This document shows, one piece after another, positions 43,570 through 54,255 of a stretch of DNA of 64,000 bases (the stretch's first letter is position 1; every line of letters begins with the position of its first letter). A model generated the notes under the pieces. That model saw only the letters and a list, made by a program, of their open reading frames with translations. It was not told the origin of the DNA and did no database searches. Source of the stretch: Desulfatitalea tepidiphila (lineage in GTDB: Bacteria > Desulfobacterota > Desulfobacteria > Desulfobacterales > Desulfosarcinaceae). Both the position numbers and the translations under genes were made by a program. The stretch lies in contig NZ_BCAG01000003.1 of the NCBI RefSeq assembly GCF_001293685.1, forward strand, positions 2,768,501 to 2,832,500. Reading direction: 5' to 3'.

Positions 43570-44175
43570 GTGAATGCAGCGAATCTTCGAGAGTGTGCCC
43601 CCGTCGATATCTCCGATGAGGACGTCATGGCCGCCATGAAAACTATGCAGGGCTATATCGACATCACCCCGGCCGACTTTCGGGAGGTCTACCGGGTGGC
43701 CTACGCCCTGGCCCAGGAACGCATGTTGAACGCCTTGAAAGCCGCCGACATCATGACCCCGACGGTCCACGTGCTCGACGCCGACGCCGATTTGATCGCC
43801 GCCGCCACCCTGCTGGCCGACAAGGGCATCTCGGGCGCGCCGGTGACCGACAGCGACGGCCGCATCGTGGGCGTGATTTCCGAAAAGGACTTTTTGCGCC
43901 GAATGGGCGCTGGTCCGGGCGGATCGTTCATGCGGGTCATCGCCCACTGCCTGAAGAGCAAGGGATGCGTGGCCACGCCCATGGCCGGCCGCACCGTGCG
44001 CGACATCATGAACGCGCCGCCCATCACGGCCGCGGCCGACATCTCCATCGGCGCCATCTCGGCCCTGCTGATGGAGAAAAACATCAACCGCTTGCCGATC
44101 CTGGACGCGGCGGGCAAACCGGTCGGCATCGTCACCCGCTCGGACCTGGTCAACTCGTTCTGCATGCTCGGATAG
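43570..44175 (+). CDS. CBS-pair protein linked to HPP transporter
   Basis: A 201-residue protein starting at GTG. About 55 N-terminal residues of helical character precede two CBS domains (IMTPTVHVLDADADLIAAATLLADKG and IMNAPPITAAADISIGAISALLM; the second ends in RSDLVNSFCM). CBS pairs sense adenylates and commonly gate the neighbouring membrane protein, here an HPP protein that starts 12 bases on. CBS-HPP fusions are also known, which supports a joint function. The frame is intact. Confidence 0.87.
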   Translation: MNAANLRECAPVDISDEDVMAAMKTMQGYIDITPADFREVYRVAYALAQERMLNALKAADIMTPTVHVLDADADLIAAATLLADKGISGAPVTDSDGRIVGVISEKDFLRRMGAGPGGSFMRVIAHCLKSKGCVATPMAGRTVRDIMNAPPITAAADISIGAISALLMEKNINRLPILDAAGKPVGIVTRSDLVNSFCMLG

Positions 44176-44187
44176 ACAGGAGAATCC

Positions 44188-44724
44188 ATGAAGTTTTTCG
44201 AAAAAATGCTGGGGCACACCCAGAGCCCGCCCCGGGTCGGCGCGGTGGAAATCCTCTGGTCCTGGATCGGCAGTTTCGCGGGCATCGCCCTGGTGGCACT
44301 GATCCATTACAACCTGCTGGACCGAACGGCGCTTTCCATGATCATCGGCTCGTTCGGCGCCTCGGCCGTTCTCATCTACGGCGCCATCCGCAGCCCCCTG
44401 GCCCAGCCGCGCAGCCTGATCGGCGGCCATGTGCTCTCGGCCGTGATCGGCGTGGCGGCCTTTCAGTTCCTGGGCCAACTGCCCTGGCTGGCGTCGGCCG
44501 CGGCCGTCTCCACGGCCATTGCCCTGATGCATTGGACCAAGACCCTGCACCCGCCGGGCGGCGCCACGGCCCTGATCGCGGTCATCGGCGGCGACAGCGT
44601 GCACCAGTTGGGCTATCTCTACGCGGTCATCCCCGCCGGACTGGGCGCCCTCGTCATGCTGATCATCGCCCTGCTGATCAACAACATCGCGCCCAACCGG
44701 CGATATCCCGAATTCTGGTTTTAA
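44188..44724 (+). CDS. HPP-family membrane protein, candidate nitrite transporter
   Basis: A 178-residue protein with four membrane helices and the family-defining LHPPGGATALIA motif. HPP proteins in cyanobacteria and plant chloroplasts have been reported to transport nitrite. Here the gene sits among nitrate-reductase, NO-reductase and hydroxylamine-reductase genes and follows a CBS regulator, so nitrite uptake or export is a testable inference. AGGAG precedes the ATG. The flavodiiron gene starts 40 bases downstream. Confidence 0.88.
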   Translation: MKFFEKMLGHTQSPPRVGAVEILWSWIGSFAGIALVALIHYNLLDRTALSMIIGSFGASAVLIYGAIRSPLAQPRSLIGGHVLSAVIGVAAFQFLGQLPWLASAAAVSTAIALMHWTKTLHPPGGATALIAVIGGDSVHQLGYLYAVIPAGLGALVMLIIALLINNIAPNRRYPEFWF

Positions 44725-44764
44725 ATCCCATAGATTTTTTACCCAACAGGAAGGAGTATTCGTC

Positions 44765-45943
44765 ATGCAGAAAAGAAAGATCATGGAAAACATCTACTGG
44801 ATGGGCGCCATCGATTGGGATCGACGGCTTTTCGACTCTTTGATTCCGCTTCCCGACGGTACCTCGTACAATGTCTATCTGGTCCAGGGCAGCGATAAAA
44901 CTGCCCTGCTGGACACGGTCGATCCCCCTATGGCCGGCGAATTGCTCGCCCAATTGGCCGACGTGAAGAAAATCGATTATATCGTGTCGCACCATGCTGA
45001 ACAGGACCACTCCGGCACCATCCCGCTCGTGCTCGAACGGTATCCGGAAGCCAAGGTGGTGGCGACACCCAAGGCCAAGGGCATGCTCATGGATATCCTG
45101 GACATACCGGAAAACGCCTTTGTCACAGTGGGTGACGGCGACACCCTCTCCCTGGGAGACAAGACCCTGAAATTCATCCACACCCCCTGGGTGCACTGGC
45201 CGGAAACCATGGTGACCTATCTAGCGGAAGACAAAATTCTCTTCAGCTGCGATTTTTACGGCTCTCACATCGCCACCACCGATCTTTTCGTCACCGACCA
45301 GGGCCGGGTGCACGAAGCCGCCAAGCGCTATTTCGCCGAGATCATGATGCCGTTTCGGACCATCATCGCCAAAAACATGGAAAAGCTCAAAGCGTATGAG
45401 ATCGGCATGATCGCGCCGAGCCACGGCCAGATCTACGACCGTCCGGCCTGGATCCTGGAGGCCTACCAGGATTGGGTGAATGGTGCCCCGCACAACGTGG
45501 TCGTGCTGCCCTTCGTCTCCATGCACGGCAGCACCCGGCAAATGGTGGATCGCCTGACCGCCGCGCTCGTCGAACAAGGGGTCCGCGTGGAGCTGTTCAA
45601 CCTGGCGGTCACCGATATCGGCAAGCTCGCCATGGCTCTGGTCGATGCCGGCACCATCGTCGTGGGCGTGCCCACCGTCCTGGCCGGTCCACACCCTTTG
45701 GCCGCCTATGCGACATTGCTGGCCAACGCCCTCAGGCCCAAGGCCAAGTTTCTCTCGATCATCGGCTCCTATGGTTGGGGCGGCAAGACCGTGGAAACCC
45801 TGGCCGGAATGATTCCCAACCTCAAGGTCGAGGTGCTGGATCCGGTCTTGTGCAAAGGGGTTCCCGCGGCGTCCGATTTTCAATTAATAGACCAACTGGC
45901 CGCCGCGATCGCTCGGAAACATGAAGAGAACGGCCTGCGATAG
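44765..45943 (+). CDS. fprA: Flavodiiron protein (A-type), NO/O2 reductase
   Basis: A 392-residue cytosolic FDP. The metallo-beta-lactamase-like domain keeps all diiron ligands: HHAEQDHSG (His-x-Glu-x-Asp), VHWPE, SCDFYG and PSHGQIY. The flavodoxin domain begins near PFVSMHGSTRQMV and has GSYGWGGKTV. It lacks the rubredoxin of NorV, so an external donor is needed; none is adjacent except a flavin reductase at 49098. It reduces NO to N2O or O2 to water. AGGAAGGAG precedes the start. It is the last gene before the separate hcp promoter. Confidence 0.94.
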   Translation: MQKRKIMENIYWMGAIDWDRRLFDSLIPLPDGTSYNVYLVQGSDKTALLDTVDPPMAGELLAQLADVKKIDYIVSHHAEQDHSGTIPLVLERYPEAKVVATPKAKGMLMDILDIPENAFVTVGDGDTLSLGDKTLKFIHTPWVHWPETMVTYLAEDKILFSCDFYGSHIATTDLFVTDQGRVHEAAKRYFAEIMMPFRTIIAKNMEKLKAYEIGMIAPSHGQIYDRPAWILEAYQDWVNGAPHNVVVLPFVSMHGSTRQMVDRLTAALVEQGVRVELFNLAVTDIGKLAMALVDAGTIVVGVPTVLAGPHPLAAYATLLANALRPKAKFLSIIGSYGWGGKTVETLAGMIPNLKVEVLDPVLCKGVPAASDFQLIDQLAAAIARKHEENGLR

Positions 45944-46010
45944 GCCGGTTAGATATAATAAATGAACAGGGTTAAGAAGAACGATCAAAACGCCGCTAAA
46001 ATCATTTTTA

Positions 46011-46041
46011 TTCACATATATGCATATAACGCGCGTATAAT
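46011..46041 (+). promoter_or_regulatory. Likely hcp promoter
   Basis: TTCACA (46011-46016) and a consensus TATAAT (46036-46041) are separated by 19 bases, giving a start near 46048 and a short leader before the AAGGAG site. A CATATATGCATATA palindrome fills the spacer. No TTGAC-N4-GTCAA box is present here, unlike the other island operons. Confidence 0.5.
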
Positions 46042-46069
46042 AGGAACGGACCAACTAAAGGAGTAAGCC

Positions 46070-47713
46070 ATGTTTTGTTTTCAATGTCAGGAAACGGCCA
46101 AGAACACCGGTTGTACGGTCAGAGGGGTTTGCGGAAAGCCCGAGGAGACCGCCGATCTGCAGGACCTGCTGATTCACGTGTGTAAGGGGATCGGCCTGTA
46201 TGGCGAGAAGTTGAAAGCCAGCGGTACAGTCGACAAGGACGCCGCCCACTTTATCGTCAAAGCGCTCTTTACCACCATCACCAATGTGGCCTGGAACGAC
46301 GATGTGCTCGTCGAACGGATCAAGGAAGGCCTCAAGGTGCGCGATGCCGTCAAGGCCAAGGCCGGCGCCATGCCCGGCGCGCTTCCCGATTGCGCCACCT
46401 GGGCTGCCACGGACAAGCAGGCCATTATGGACAAGGCTTTGTCCGATGAGGTGCGCATCACGGCCGCGGCCAACGAGGATGTGCGCTCCCTGCGCGAGCT
46501 GCTGATCATCGGCTGCAAGGGCATCGCCGCCTACGCCGATCATGCCGCCATTCTCGGGTTCGAAAAAGACGAGATTTACGGCTTCCTTATGGAGGCCCTG
46601 GCATCGACCACCAAAGACCTTTCGGTGGACCAGATGGTCGGGCTGGTGATGAAAGCCGGCGAGACGGCTGTGACCACCATGGCCCTGCTCGACGAGGCCA
46701 ACACCACCTCCTACGGCCATCCGGAAATCAGCCAGGTCAACATCGGCGTGGGCAAAAACCCGGGGATCCTGATCTCCGGGCACGACCTGAAGGACATGGC
46801 CGAACTGCTAGAACAAACCGAAGGTAAAGGCGTGGATGTCTACACCCACGGCGAAATGCTGCCGGCCAACTACTACCCGGCTTTCAAGAAGTACAAACAC
46901 TTCGTCGGCAACTACGGCGGGTCGTGGTGGCATCAGAACCCGGAATTCGAATCGTTCAACGGACCGGTCCTGCTCACCACCAACTGCCTGGTGCCCCTTA
47001 AAAAAGACAATACCTACCTCGACCGGCTCTACACCACCGGCGTGGTCGGCTATGTCGGGGCCCCCCACATTCCCGACCGTCCGGCCGGCGGCAGCAAGGA
47101 CTTTTCGGCCCTGATCGCCAAAGCCAAGAGCTGCCCGCCGCCCACAGAAATCGAAAACGGTACCATCGTCGGCGGTTTTGCCCGCAACCAGGTGTTGGCC
47201 CTGGCCGACAAGGTCATCGAAGCTGTGAAGTCGGGCGCCATCAAGCGATTCGTGGTGATGGCCGGTTGTGACGGCCGCCAGAAATCGCGCTCCTACTACA
47301 CCGAGGTGGCCAAAAAGCTGCCCAAGGACACGGTGATCCTCACCGCCGGTTGCGCCAAGTACCGTTACAACAAGCTGAATCTCGGCGACATCAGCGGCAT
47401 TCCGCGCGTGCTGGATGCCGGCCAGTGCAACGACTCCTACTCCCTGGCCGTGATCGCCCTGAAGTTGAAGGAGGCCTTCGGACTCAACGACATCAACGAC
47501 CTGCCCATCTCCTATGACATCGCCTGGTACGAACAAAAGGCGGTGGCCGTGCTGCTGGCCCTGCTCTATCTCAATGTTCAGGGCATCCGGCTGGGACCGA
47601 CCCTGCCCGCCTTCCTGTCGCCCAACGTGGCCAAGGTGCTGGTGGAAAAATTCAACATCAAACCCATCGGTTCCGTGGAAGAAGACGTCGCCGCCATGAT
47701 GGCCGGGAAATAA
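46070..47713 (+). CDS. hcp: Hybrid cluster protein (class I), hydroxylamine/NO reductase
   Basis: A 547-residue Hcp. The N-terminal cluster motif [23 protein letters not shown] has cysteines at 3, 6, 15 and 21, the short spacing of Desulfovibrio-type class I enzymes. The hybrid-cluster ligands are in [28 protein letters not shown] and DAGQCND. It reduces hydroxylamine to ammonia in vitro and NO to N2O in vivo in E. coli. It has its own promoter and no hcr gene. Cyclase and flavin-reductase genes follow on the same strand. Confidence 0.96.
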   Translation: MFCFQCQETAKNTGCTVRGVCGKPEETADLQDLLIHVCKGIGLYGEKLKASGTVDKDAAHFIVKALFTTITNVAWNDDVLVERIKEGLKVRDAVKAKAGAMPGALPDCATWAATDKQAIMDKALSDEVRITAAANEDVRSLRELLIIGCKGIAAYADHAAILGFEKDEIYGFLMEALASTTKDLSVDQMVGLVMKAGETAVTTMALLDEANTTSYGHPEISQVNIGVGKNPGILISGHDLKDMAELLEQTEGKGVDVYTHGEMLPANYYPAFKKYKHFVGNYGGSWWHQNPEFESFNGPVLLTTNCLVPLKKDNTYLDRLYTTGVVGYVGAPHIPDRPAGGSKDFSALIAKAKSCPPPTEIENGTIVGGFARNQVLALADKVIEAVKSGAIKRFVVMAGCDGRQKSRSYYTEVAKKLPKDTVILTAGCAKYRYNKLNLGDISGIPRVLDAGQCNDSYSLAVIALKLKEAFGLNDINDLPISYDIAWYEQKAVAVLLALLYLNVQGIRLGPTLPAFLSPNVAKVLVEKFNIKPIGSVEEDVAAMMAGK

Positions 47714-47847
47714 AACCAACGGACCGGACCCTCGAGCCAAAAGAGCAAGAGACCGGTCCGGCATAACATCGGCTTGGGGCAAGCGGTGTGTATCCTCGTT
47801 TGCCCCGAGTCCCTTTCGCATCAAGAGCGCAAGGGGGAAGCGAAACG

Positions 47848-49053
47848 ATGGAGAAATACTACAAGGAGAGATTCGAGGCCCAGCGCCGCCTGGCCAGAAA
47901 GGTGGCCCCCATCATGGAAGCCAACGAAATTCTAGAAAAGATGCGCTCGGAACTCAAGGAGATCGTTCCCGTGGCCATGGAGACCTGTATTCTCCTGATG
48001 GACCCCCATGCCATCGAATACACCCGTCCGCTCCAATGCGCTCTGTTCGACAAGCCGGTCAATTGCCTGCAATGCAAGCGTAACCGGCCGGCCGTCCAGA
48101 AAGCCATTGCACGGCGCAAGACCGTGGTGGCGCCGGGCGGTGCCCCGGTGTTACGGCCCGACGGCACGGTAATCGAGATCGGCCCCGAAGCCGCCCTGCC
48201 GGTGTTCGAGGAGGGAGAACTGCTTGCCGTGGTCAGCGTGGTTGCACCGCCCGGCACGCTCTTTTCCCGCAAGGAGTTTTTCCTGCTTCAGGATTTCGGG
48301 GAGACGGTCGGCAACCTGCTGGTCAGCGCCAGGAAACATTGGGCCGTGACCCAGGAAAAGATGCGCATCAACCAGATGCTGATCCACCTGTCGCCTTTCG
48401 TGCCCCACTCGGTGCGCAAGCTGGTGGAAAAAGACCCGGAAAGCATCGACCGCGAAAAGGAAAAAAAGGAGGTCAGCGTCCTGTTTCTCGACCTGGAAGG
48501 CTACACCAAACTCAACCTGGACCGGCCCGAGGATGAAGTCAACGCCCTGGTGGAACGCATCTTCTCCAGCTTCGTGGACCCTATTCACCGCTACCACGGG
48601 GATATCAACGAAACGGCAGGTGACGGTCTGATGATCATCTTCAAGGAGGACGACGCGCGCACCAATGCCGTCAACGCCATCAAGGCCGCCATCGATATCC
48701 AGGAGAAGAATCTGGCACTCAACCGTCAGCTCGGCCCCGGTGCCGATGCGGTCAACGTAAATATGGGGATCAACAGCGGCGAGGCCCTGGTGGGCATGAC
48801 CCGCCTGAAAGGCACCCTGAGCATCCGCATGACCTACACGGCCACCGGATCGGTGACCAACCTGGCCGCCCGCCTGGCACAGCACGCCAAGGGCGGCGAA
48901 ATCCTTTTCGCGGAAACCACCATGCGGATGATCCAATCAATGTGGCCCATAGAAGACCGCGGCACAGCCGCGCTCAAGGGCATCGACACGCCGATCCACA
49001 TCTATGCACTGCCGGAACCGGTGTGGTGCGGGGCGCAGGTTTGCAACCTTTAA
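47848..49053 (+). CDS. GAF-class III nucleotide cyclase
   Basis: A 401-residue cytosolic adenylate/guanylate cyclase. The N-terminal half is GAF-like and contains a cysteine pair in NCLQCKRNRPAV. The catalytic domain (about 200-380) has the metal aspartates in VLFLDLEGYTKLN and ETAGDGLMIIF and the TATGSVTNLAARLAQ transition-state segment. Substrate (ATP or GTP) is not decided. AGGGGGAAG precedes the ATG at 47848; an upstream in-frame start lacks a site. It lies 134 bases after hcp with only a weak stem between, so it may be read from the hcp promoter. The cysteine pair makes redox or NO sensing possible (inference). Confidence 0.85.
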   Translation: MEKYYKERFEAQRRLARKVAPIMEANEILEKMRSELKEIVPVAMETCILLMDPHAIEYTRPLQCALFDKPVNCLQCKRNRPAVQKAIARRKTVVAPGGAPVLRPDGTVIEIGPEAALPVFEEGELLAVVSVVAPPGTLFSRKEFFLLQDFGETVGNLLVSARKHWAVTQEKMRINQMLIHLSPFVPHSVRKLVEKDPESIDREKEKKEVSVLFLDLEGYTKLNLDRPEDEVNALVERIFSSFVDPIHRYHGDINETAGDGLMIIFKEDDARTNAVNAIKAAIDIQEKNLALNRQLGPGADAVNVNMGINSGEALVGMTRLKGTLSIRMTYTATGSVTNLAARLAQHAKGGEILFAETTMRMIQSMWPIEDRGTAALKGIDTPIHIYALPEPVWCGAQVCNL

Positions 49054-49097
49054 GCCTGCATGTCAACTGGCCTAAAAAGCCCGAAGGAGCAGGAAAT

Positions 49098-49667
49098 ATG
49101 AAAAAAATCAAGCTCGGCGCGCAGACATTCGTCTATCCCATGCCCGCTTTTTTGATCGGGGCCGATGTGGCCGGCAAAGCCAACTTCATGACGGCGGCCT
49201 GGAGCGGCATCGCCAACAGCAGCCCGCCCATGGCCACCGTAGCCTTGCAGCACCATCGCCATACCCTGAAAGGTATTAAAGAAAACGGAACTTTTTCTAT
49301 CAACGTGCCGTCGGTAGATCAGGTCAGGGAGACCGATTACTGCGGTATCGTCTCCGGCGCCCGTAAAGACAAGACCAGGGACTGCGCCTTCGAGGTTTTC
49401 TACGGAGAGTTGGAAACGGCGCCGCTCATCGCCCAGTGTCCGTTGAACCTGGAGTGCAAGGTGATTCACATGTTGAACCTGGGCAGCCACACCCTTGTGG
49501 TCGGTCAGGTCGTGGAAACCCATGTCTCCGAGGCGTGCACGACAGACGGGCTGCCGGATGTGGCCAAGGTGAAGCCCCTGGTTTACAGCGCCGGCGCGGA
49601 AAAAGCCTATCACGGTGTGGGCGCGGCTCTGGGCCTGGCATTCAGCGCAGGAAAAGAGCTCAAGTAG
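49098..49667 (+). CDS. Flavin reductase / flavoredoxin-like FMN protein
   Basis: A 189-residue FMN-binding split-barrel protein (flavin reductase DIM6/NTAB family). LIGADVAGKANFMTAAWSG, VALQHHRHTLKGIKENG-type and SINVPS segments match flavoredoxins of sulfate reducers, which move electrons between low-potential carriers. It ends PLVYSAGAEKAYHGVG, FSAGKELK. AAGGAGCAGG precedes the ATG. As the last gene of the hcp unit it could supply electrons to Hcp or FprA (inference). A decayed relative lies at 53636-53740. Confidence 0.87.
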   Translation: MKKIKLGAQTFVYPMPAFLIGADVAGKANFMTAAWSGIANSSPPMATVALQHHRHTLKGIKENGTFSINVPSVDQVRETDYCGIVSGARKDKTRDCAFEVFYGELETAPLIAQCPLNLECKVIHMLNLGSHTLVVGQVVETHVSEACTTDGLPDVAKVKPLVYSAGAEKAYHGVGAALGLAFSAGKELK

Positions 49668-49800
49668 CTCGTTCGCTTGTTTCCGCCCGCGATGTGATCA
49701 TATGGGTCGATGCAGAGCATCCCTCTGGATATCCCGCGTTCCACACGGGTGAATGTTGACTGAACGTCCGAAAATGGTCGGCGGGGGGTCGAGACGCTGA

Positions 49801-49840
49801 AAGAAAAGGCGGCGCTTCGGATGTTGCCGAAACGCCGCCC
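49801..49840 (-). terminator. Probable katG terminator
   Basis: Read on the minus strand, GGCGGCG/CGCCGCC arms (49840-49834 and 49815-49809) with an inner CCGAA stem lead into TTTTCTTT. It lies about 155 bases beyond the katG stop. The rest of the gap 49668-49994 shows no supported gene. Confidence 0.55.
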
Positions 49841-49994
49841 CCATTTGTTGCCGATAGCTTCAGTGTGCGATCCTAACGGCCGAATTTTTGGCGATGGTGA
49901 TCGCTGAAGACCTTCTCAGAAAGCGCCATGCGTGTACCCGTTTCCTGGGATGAAATCGTTCACCGCGAAGCGGGGCGAGCCGCATTCACGACGA

Positions 49995-52310
<2,316 letters not shown>

Positions 52311-52345
52311 TCATCTTTATTAAAGATCGAACTGTCCCATCTGTT

Positions 52346-52384
52346 CCATTGATAAATATGAATATTAAATGATAATCAATACCA
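52346..52384 (-). promoter_or_regulatory. Fur/PerR-type box upstream of katG
   Basis: An AT-rich tract between perR and katG holds TGATAAATATGAATATTAAATGATAATCA-like symmetry, with ATGATAATCAAT resembling half of a Fur/PerR box. It is placed for repression of katG by the neighbouring regulator. The exact operator edges cannot be fixed by eye. Confidence 0.5.
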
Positions 52385-52404
52385 ATAACAGGTGAAAAAA
52401 TATA

Positions 52405-52851
52405 TTACGCTTTCTCTGATGCCATGCAATCGCTGCATATACCGAAAAAGTCCAGGCGGTGACTCAAAATTTTAAAATGCGTCTCTTCGGCAACCTCTTT
52501 TTTCATGATGTCCATACTATCCAGATCCGGATCGACGATTTTTTTACATCTGATACAGATGACGTGCGGATGGGGGTGAGGCTTGTTTCCATCGTACCGG
52601 TTGCTCCCATCAGGGAACCCCAGTTCAAGAACCTCACCAAGCGATTTAATAAGTAAAATATTTCTGTACACAGTTGCAAGACTCATTGTCGGAAAATCGC
52701 CTTTGACAAGATCATAAACATCCTCAGCGCGGGGATGGCCATCACTTTTGGCGAGAATACCAACGATAGCCAGCCTCTGGGGTGTAATTTTGTGGCCATG
52801 ATCCCTAATTTTTCGGACGATGGTCTCAAATCTCTCTTTAGGATCTGCCAA
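52405..52851 (-). CDS. perR: PerR-type Fur-family peroxide regulator
   Basis: A 148-residue Fur-family repressor. The winged helix (KITPQRLAIVGILAK, LATVYRNILLIKSLGEV) is followed by the dimerisation domain with NRYDGNKPHPHPHVICIRC and a C-terminal CSDC, giving two CxxC structural zinc pairs. Asp in RYDGN, at the position that distinguishes PerR from Fur, and adjacency to katG favour a peroxide sensor. The start appears to be TTG at 52851 after AAGGA. It is transcribed towards katG. Confidence 0.9.
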   Translation of the reverse strand: MADPKERFETIVRKIRDHGHKITPQRLAIVGILAKSDGHPRAEDVYDLVKGDFPTMSLATVYRNILLIKSLGEVLELGFPDGSNRYDGNKPHPHPHVICIRCKKIVDPDLDSMDIMKKEVAEETHFKILSHRLDFFGICSDCMASEKA

Positions 52852-52870
52852 CCGAGGTTCCTTTTCTCAA

Positions 52871-52892
52871 TTAATATTTGTTATCAAATAAC
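52871..52892 (-). promoter_or_regulatory. Possible PerR autoregulatory palindrome
   Basis: GTTATCAAATAAC (52880-52892) has perfect GTTAT/ATAAC arms within an AT-rich stretch about 30 bases upstream of the perR start codon. It could be the regulator's own operator. Confidence 0.4.
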
Positions 52893-53160
52893 ATCGTCTT
52901 TCCTTTCCGTCAATACCCATTTTGTTGGCTCGTGTGCGCAACTTTCCGGCTTTAGCAAAATGGCTCAGCCAACCTCTCGGCAATCTGGAAATCGCCGGCA
53001 TTCTCGAACGCCATAAAAAGCCCGGGCCACGTCAGGTGGGACGACGGCTGGCCCGAAATCGGAGTTGGGCGATATGCTTCCCCCAGACGACCTGTCTGCT
53101 CAGCTTTAATGAAAAAGATGGCAAATCAGGATAGTATGACGCCATGCCTGGCACACAGCA
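52893..53160. other. Unassigned region upstream of perR
   Basis: A plus-strand frame with a TTG start (52922-53134, 70 codons) resembles nothing I know. A GGGCCA/TGGCCC stem occurs near 53024-53056. I cannot support a gene here; it may hold part of a short transcript ended by the hairpin at 53161. Confidence 0.4.
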
Positions 53161-53199
53161 AAAGGGCAGAGCCTCAATAGAGGCCCTGCCCTTTTTTTT
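53161..53199. terminator. Strong bidirectional intrinsic terminator
   Basis: AGGGCAGAGCCTC/GAGGCCCTGCCCT arms with an AATA-type loop are followed by eight T on the plus strand; on the minus strand the same stem is followed by TTTT. It can end the minus-strand small-gene unit and any plus-strand transcript from 52.9 kb. Confidence 0.85.
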
Positions 53200-53270
53200 A
53201 ACCGAAACGTCCGCGTATCGTGATTTTCTGCCTGTAATGTGATGAAGCTCTGCCGTTGAACCTTTTTCAG

Positions 53271-53363
53271 CTAAAGTTTACATCCTGCTCCATCTACCTG
53301 TCCTTTAATGCACCGATTGACGAAGTAACCTAGTACCGATACGGTCAGCATGATTCCGATCAT
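53271..53363 (-). CDS. Small membrane protein (30 aa), unknown
   Basis: A 30-residue protein with a hydrophobic N-terminal helix (MIGIMLTVSVLGYFV) and a basic tail with two cysteines (NRCIKGQVDGAGCKL). It has a good AAGGAAGG ribosome site seven bases before the ATG. It follows the 44-residue gene by 18 bases on the same strand and is followed by a strong terminator. I do not recognise it. The ribosome site, spacing and terminator support a real small gene. Confidence 0.5.
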   Translation of the reverse strand: MIGIMLTVSVLGYFVNRCIKGQVDGAGCKL

Positions 53364-53381
53364 AAGGCACCTTCCTTTTTG

Positions 53382-53516
53382 CTATCCCTGAACGTCGATT
53401 CCCATATCGCACCCCAGATGCTCGTCTGGGGTGTCGCACTTGAAATTCGCTTCGCGGGTGTCTACGTGTCCTTCGTTGCTCTCATCAAAGTAGTCTTGCA
53501 CGCTATTGTCGGCCAT
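53382..53516 (-). CDS. Small acidic protein (44 aa), unknown
   Basis: A 44-residue very acidic soluble protein with two cysteines (FKCDTPDEHLGCDMG), which could be a small metal site. GAGGTG lies five bases before the ATG. It forms a pair with the 30-residue membrane protein downstream. No homologue comes to mind. The gap upstream (53517-53745) contains a decayed flavin-reductase fragment on the other strand. Confidence 0.5.
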   Translation of the reverse strand: MADNSVQDYFDESNEGHVDTREANFKCDTPDEHLGCDMGIDVQG

Positions 53517-53635
53517 GATGTCACCTCACTGATGATTGGTTGGTTTGGGGTATTCATTCCTGCTGTGTTGGACATAAGGTGCGTCAGCATGAAAGAGATG
53601 CAATGCGGACCGAATAGGCGCATATTGAGAGGTAA

Positions 53636-53740
53636 AATCTACCATACGCAATCCAGCCAAGGCCGGTCATTTACTACCCTGGTGCGGAAAAACACTATCA
53701 AGGCATCACCAGCCATGCGCAATCGTTCAGTGCGGGGGAA
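53636..53740 (+). pseudogene. Remnant of a flavin reductase C-terminus
   Basis: In one frame from 53636 the plus strand reads LPYAIQPRPVIYYPGAEKH, then YQGITSHAQSFSAG. This matches the end of the flavoredoxin-like protein at 49098 (LPDVAKVKPLVYSAGAEK, YHGVG, FSAGK). The 5' part of the gene is missing, a stop precedes the fragment, and after SAG the frame diverges. It is a decayed second flavin-reductase gene. Confidence 0.7.
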
Positions 53741-53745
53741 GGATC

Positions 53746-54147
53746 TCAGGGAGTCGATTTATCCAGTGCCTTTTTGATTGCCTCGGTGCACTGCTCGACG
53801 GTCTCGCGGATGGGGGCGGCAATCTCGTCGGGCAGCACATCGGTGATCCATACCAGACGGGTCCGGCCTTCGGTTCCGGCACAAACCTGGAACGAAGCGT
53901 TGTGGTGGGTGGCCCGGCCGCCGACTGAAGCGTAGACGAGCCGTCGGGCCTGGTCGTCGATGGTGACAATCAGCTCGCGCACCAACAGGCCGCTGGCAAA
54001 GGTAACGACCCTGCAATTGCCATCCATGCGGGTATCCGCCAGAACACCCGGCACGAGGCGCGTATGGACGGCGGCGACGTCGCGAACCGCGTCCCAGACG
54101 TCGTCCGGATCGGCCTGGAGGGAAATCTCCTTGTAAATTGTGGCCAC
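53746..54147 (-). CDS. SRPBCC-family protein
   Basis: A protein of about 133 residues with a START/Bet v1-like (SRPBCC) fold: EISLQADPDDVWDAVRDVAAVHTRLVPGV is the usual N-terminal strand and helix, and a long C-terminal helix (AAPIRETVEQCTEAIKKALD) closes the ligand cavity. These proteins bind hydrophobic ligands or act as polyketide cyclases. The GTG at 54147 begins at the domain edge; a GTG at 54210 would add 21 residues. No functional link to neighbours is apparent. Confidence 0.75.
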   Translation of the reverse strand: MATIYKEISLQADPDDVWDAVRDVAAVHTRLVPGVLADTRMDGNCRVVTFASGLLVRELIVTIDDQARRLVYASVGGRATHHNASFQVCAGTEGRTRLVWITDVLPDEIAAPIRETVEQCTEAIKKALDKSTP

Positions 54148-54255
54148 GCCGATAGTTTCCGCGTTTCTACGTCCTGTTGCAGATTTTTGCCAACGAAGGT
54201 GTGTCTTCACAATCTCCGCTGTTCAACCCTTAACAAGAAGTCATTCCATCAATGT

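Noticed and set aside
47724-47761. CCGGACC/GGTCCGG stem after hcp as a terminator
   Set aside because: Seven-base stem with a long loop and no T-tract; recorded only as weak.
47848-49053. Cyclase as maker of a ligand for the kinase Crp-like domain
   Set aside because: Attractive, but the kinase cassette lacks the nucleotide-gripping glutamate and the genes are 25 kb apart, so I do not claim it.
49873-49929. 18-codon minus-strand frame (MALSEKVFSDHHRQKFGR) downstream of katG
   Set aside because: It looks protein-like, but has no clear ribosome site and is too short to judge without conservation data.
52922-53134. 70-codon plus-strand frame with a TTG start
   Set aside because: No ribosome site, no recognisable sequence and a stem-loop within it; a non-coding transcript or nothing is as likely.
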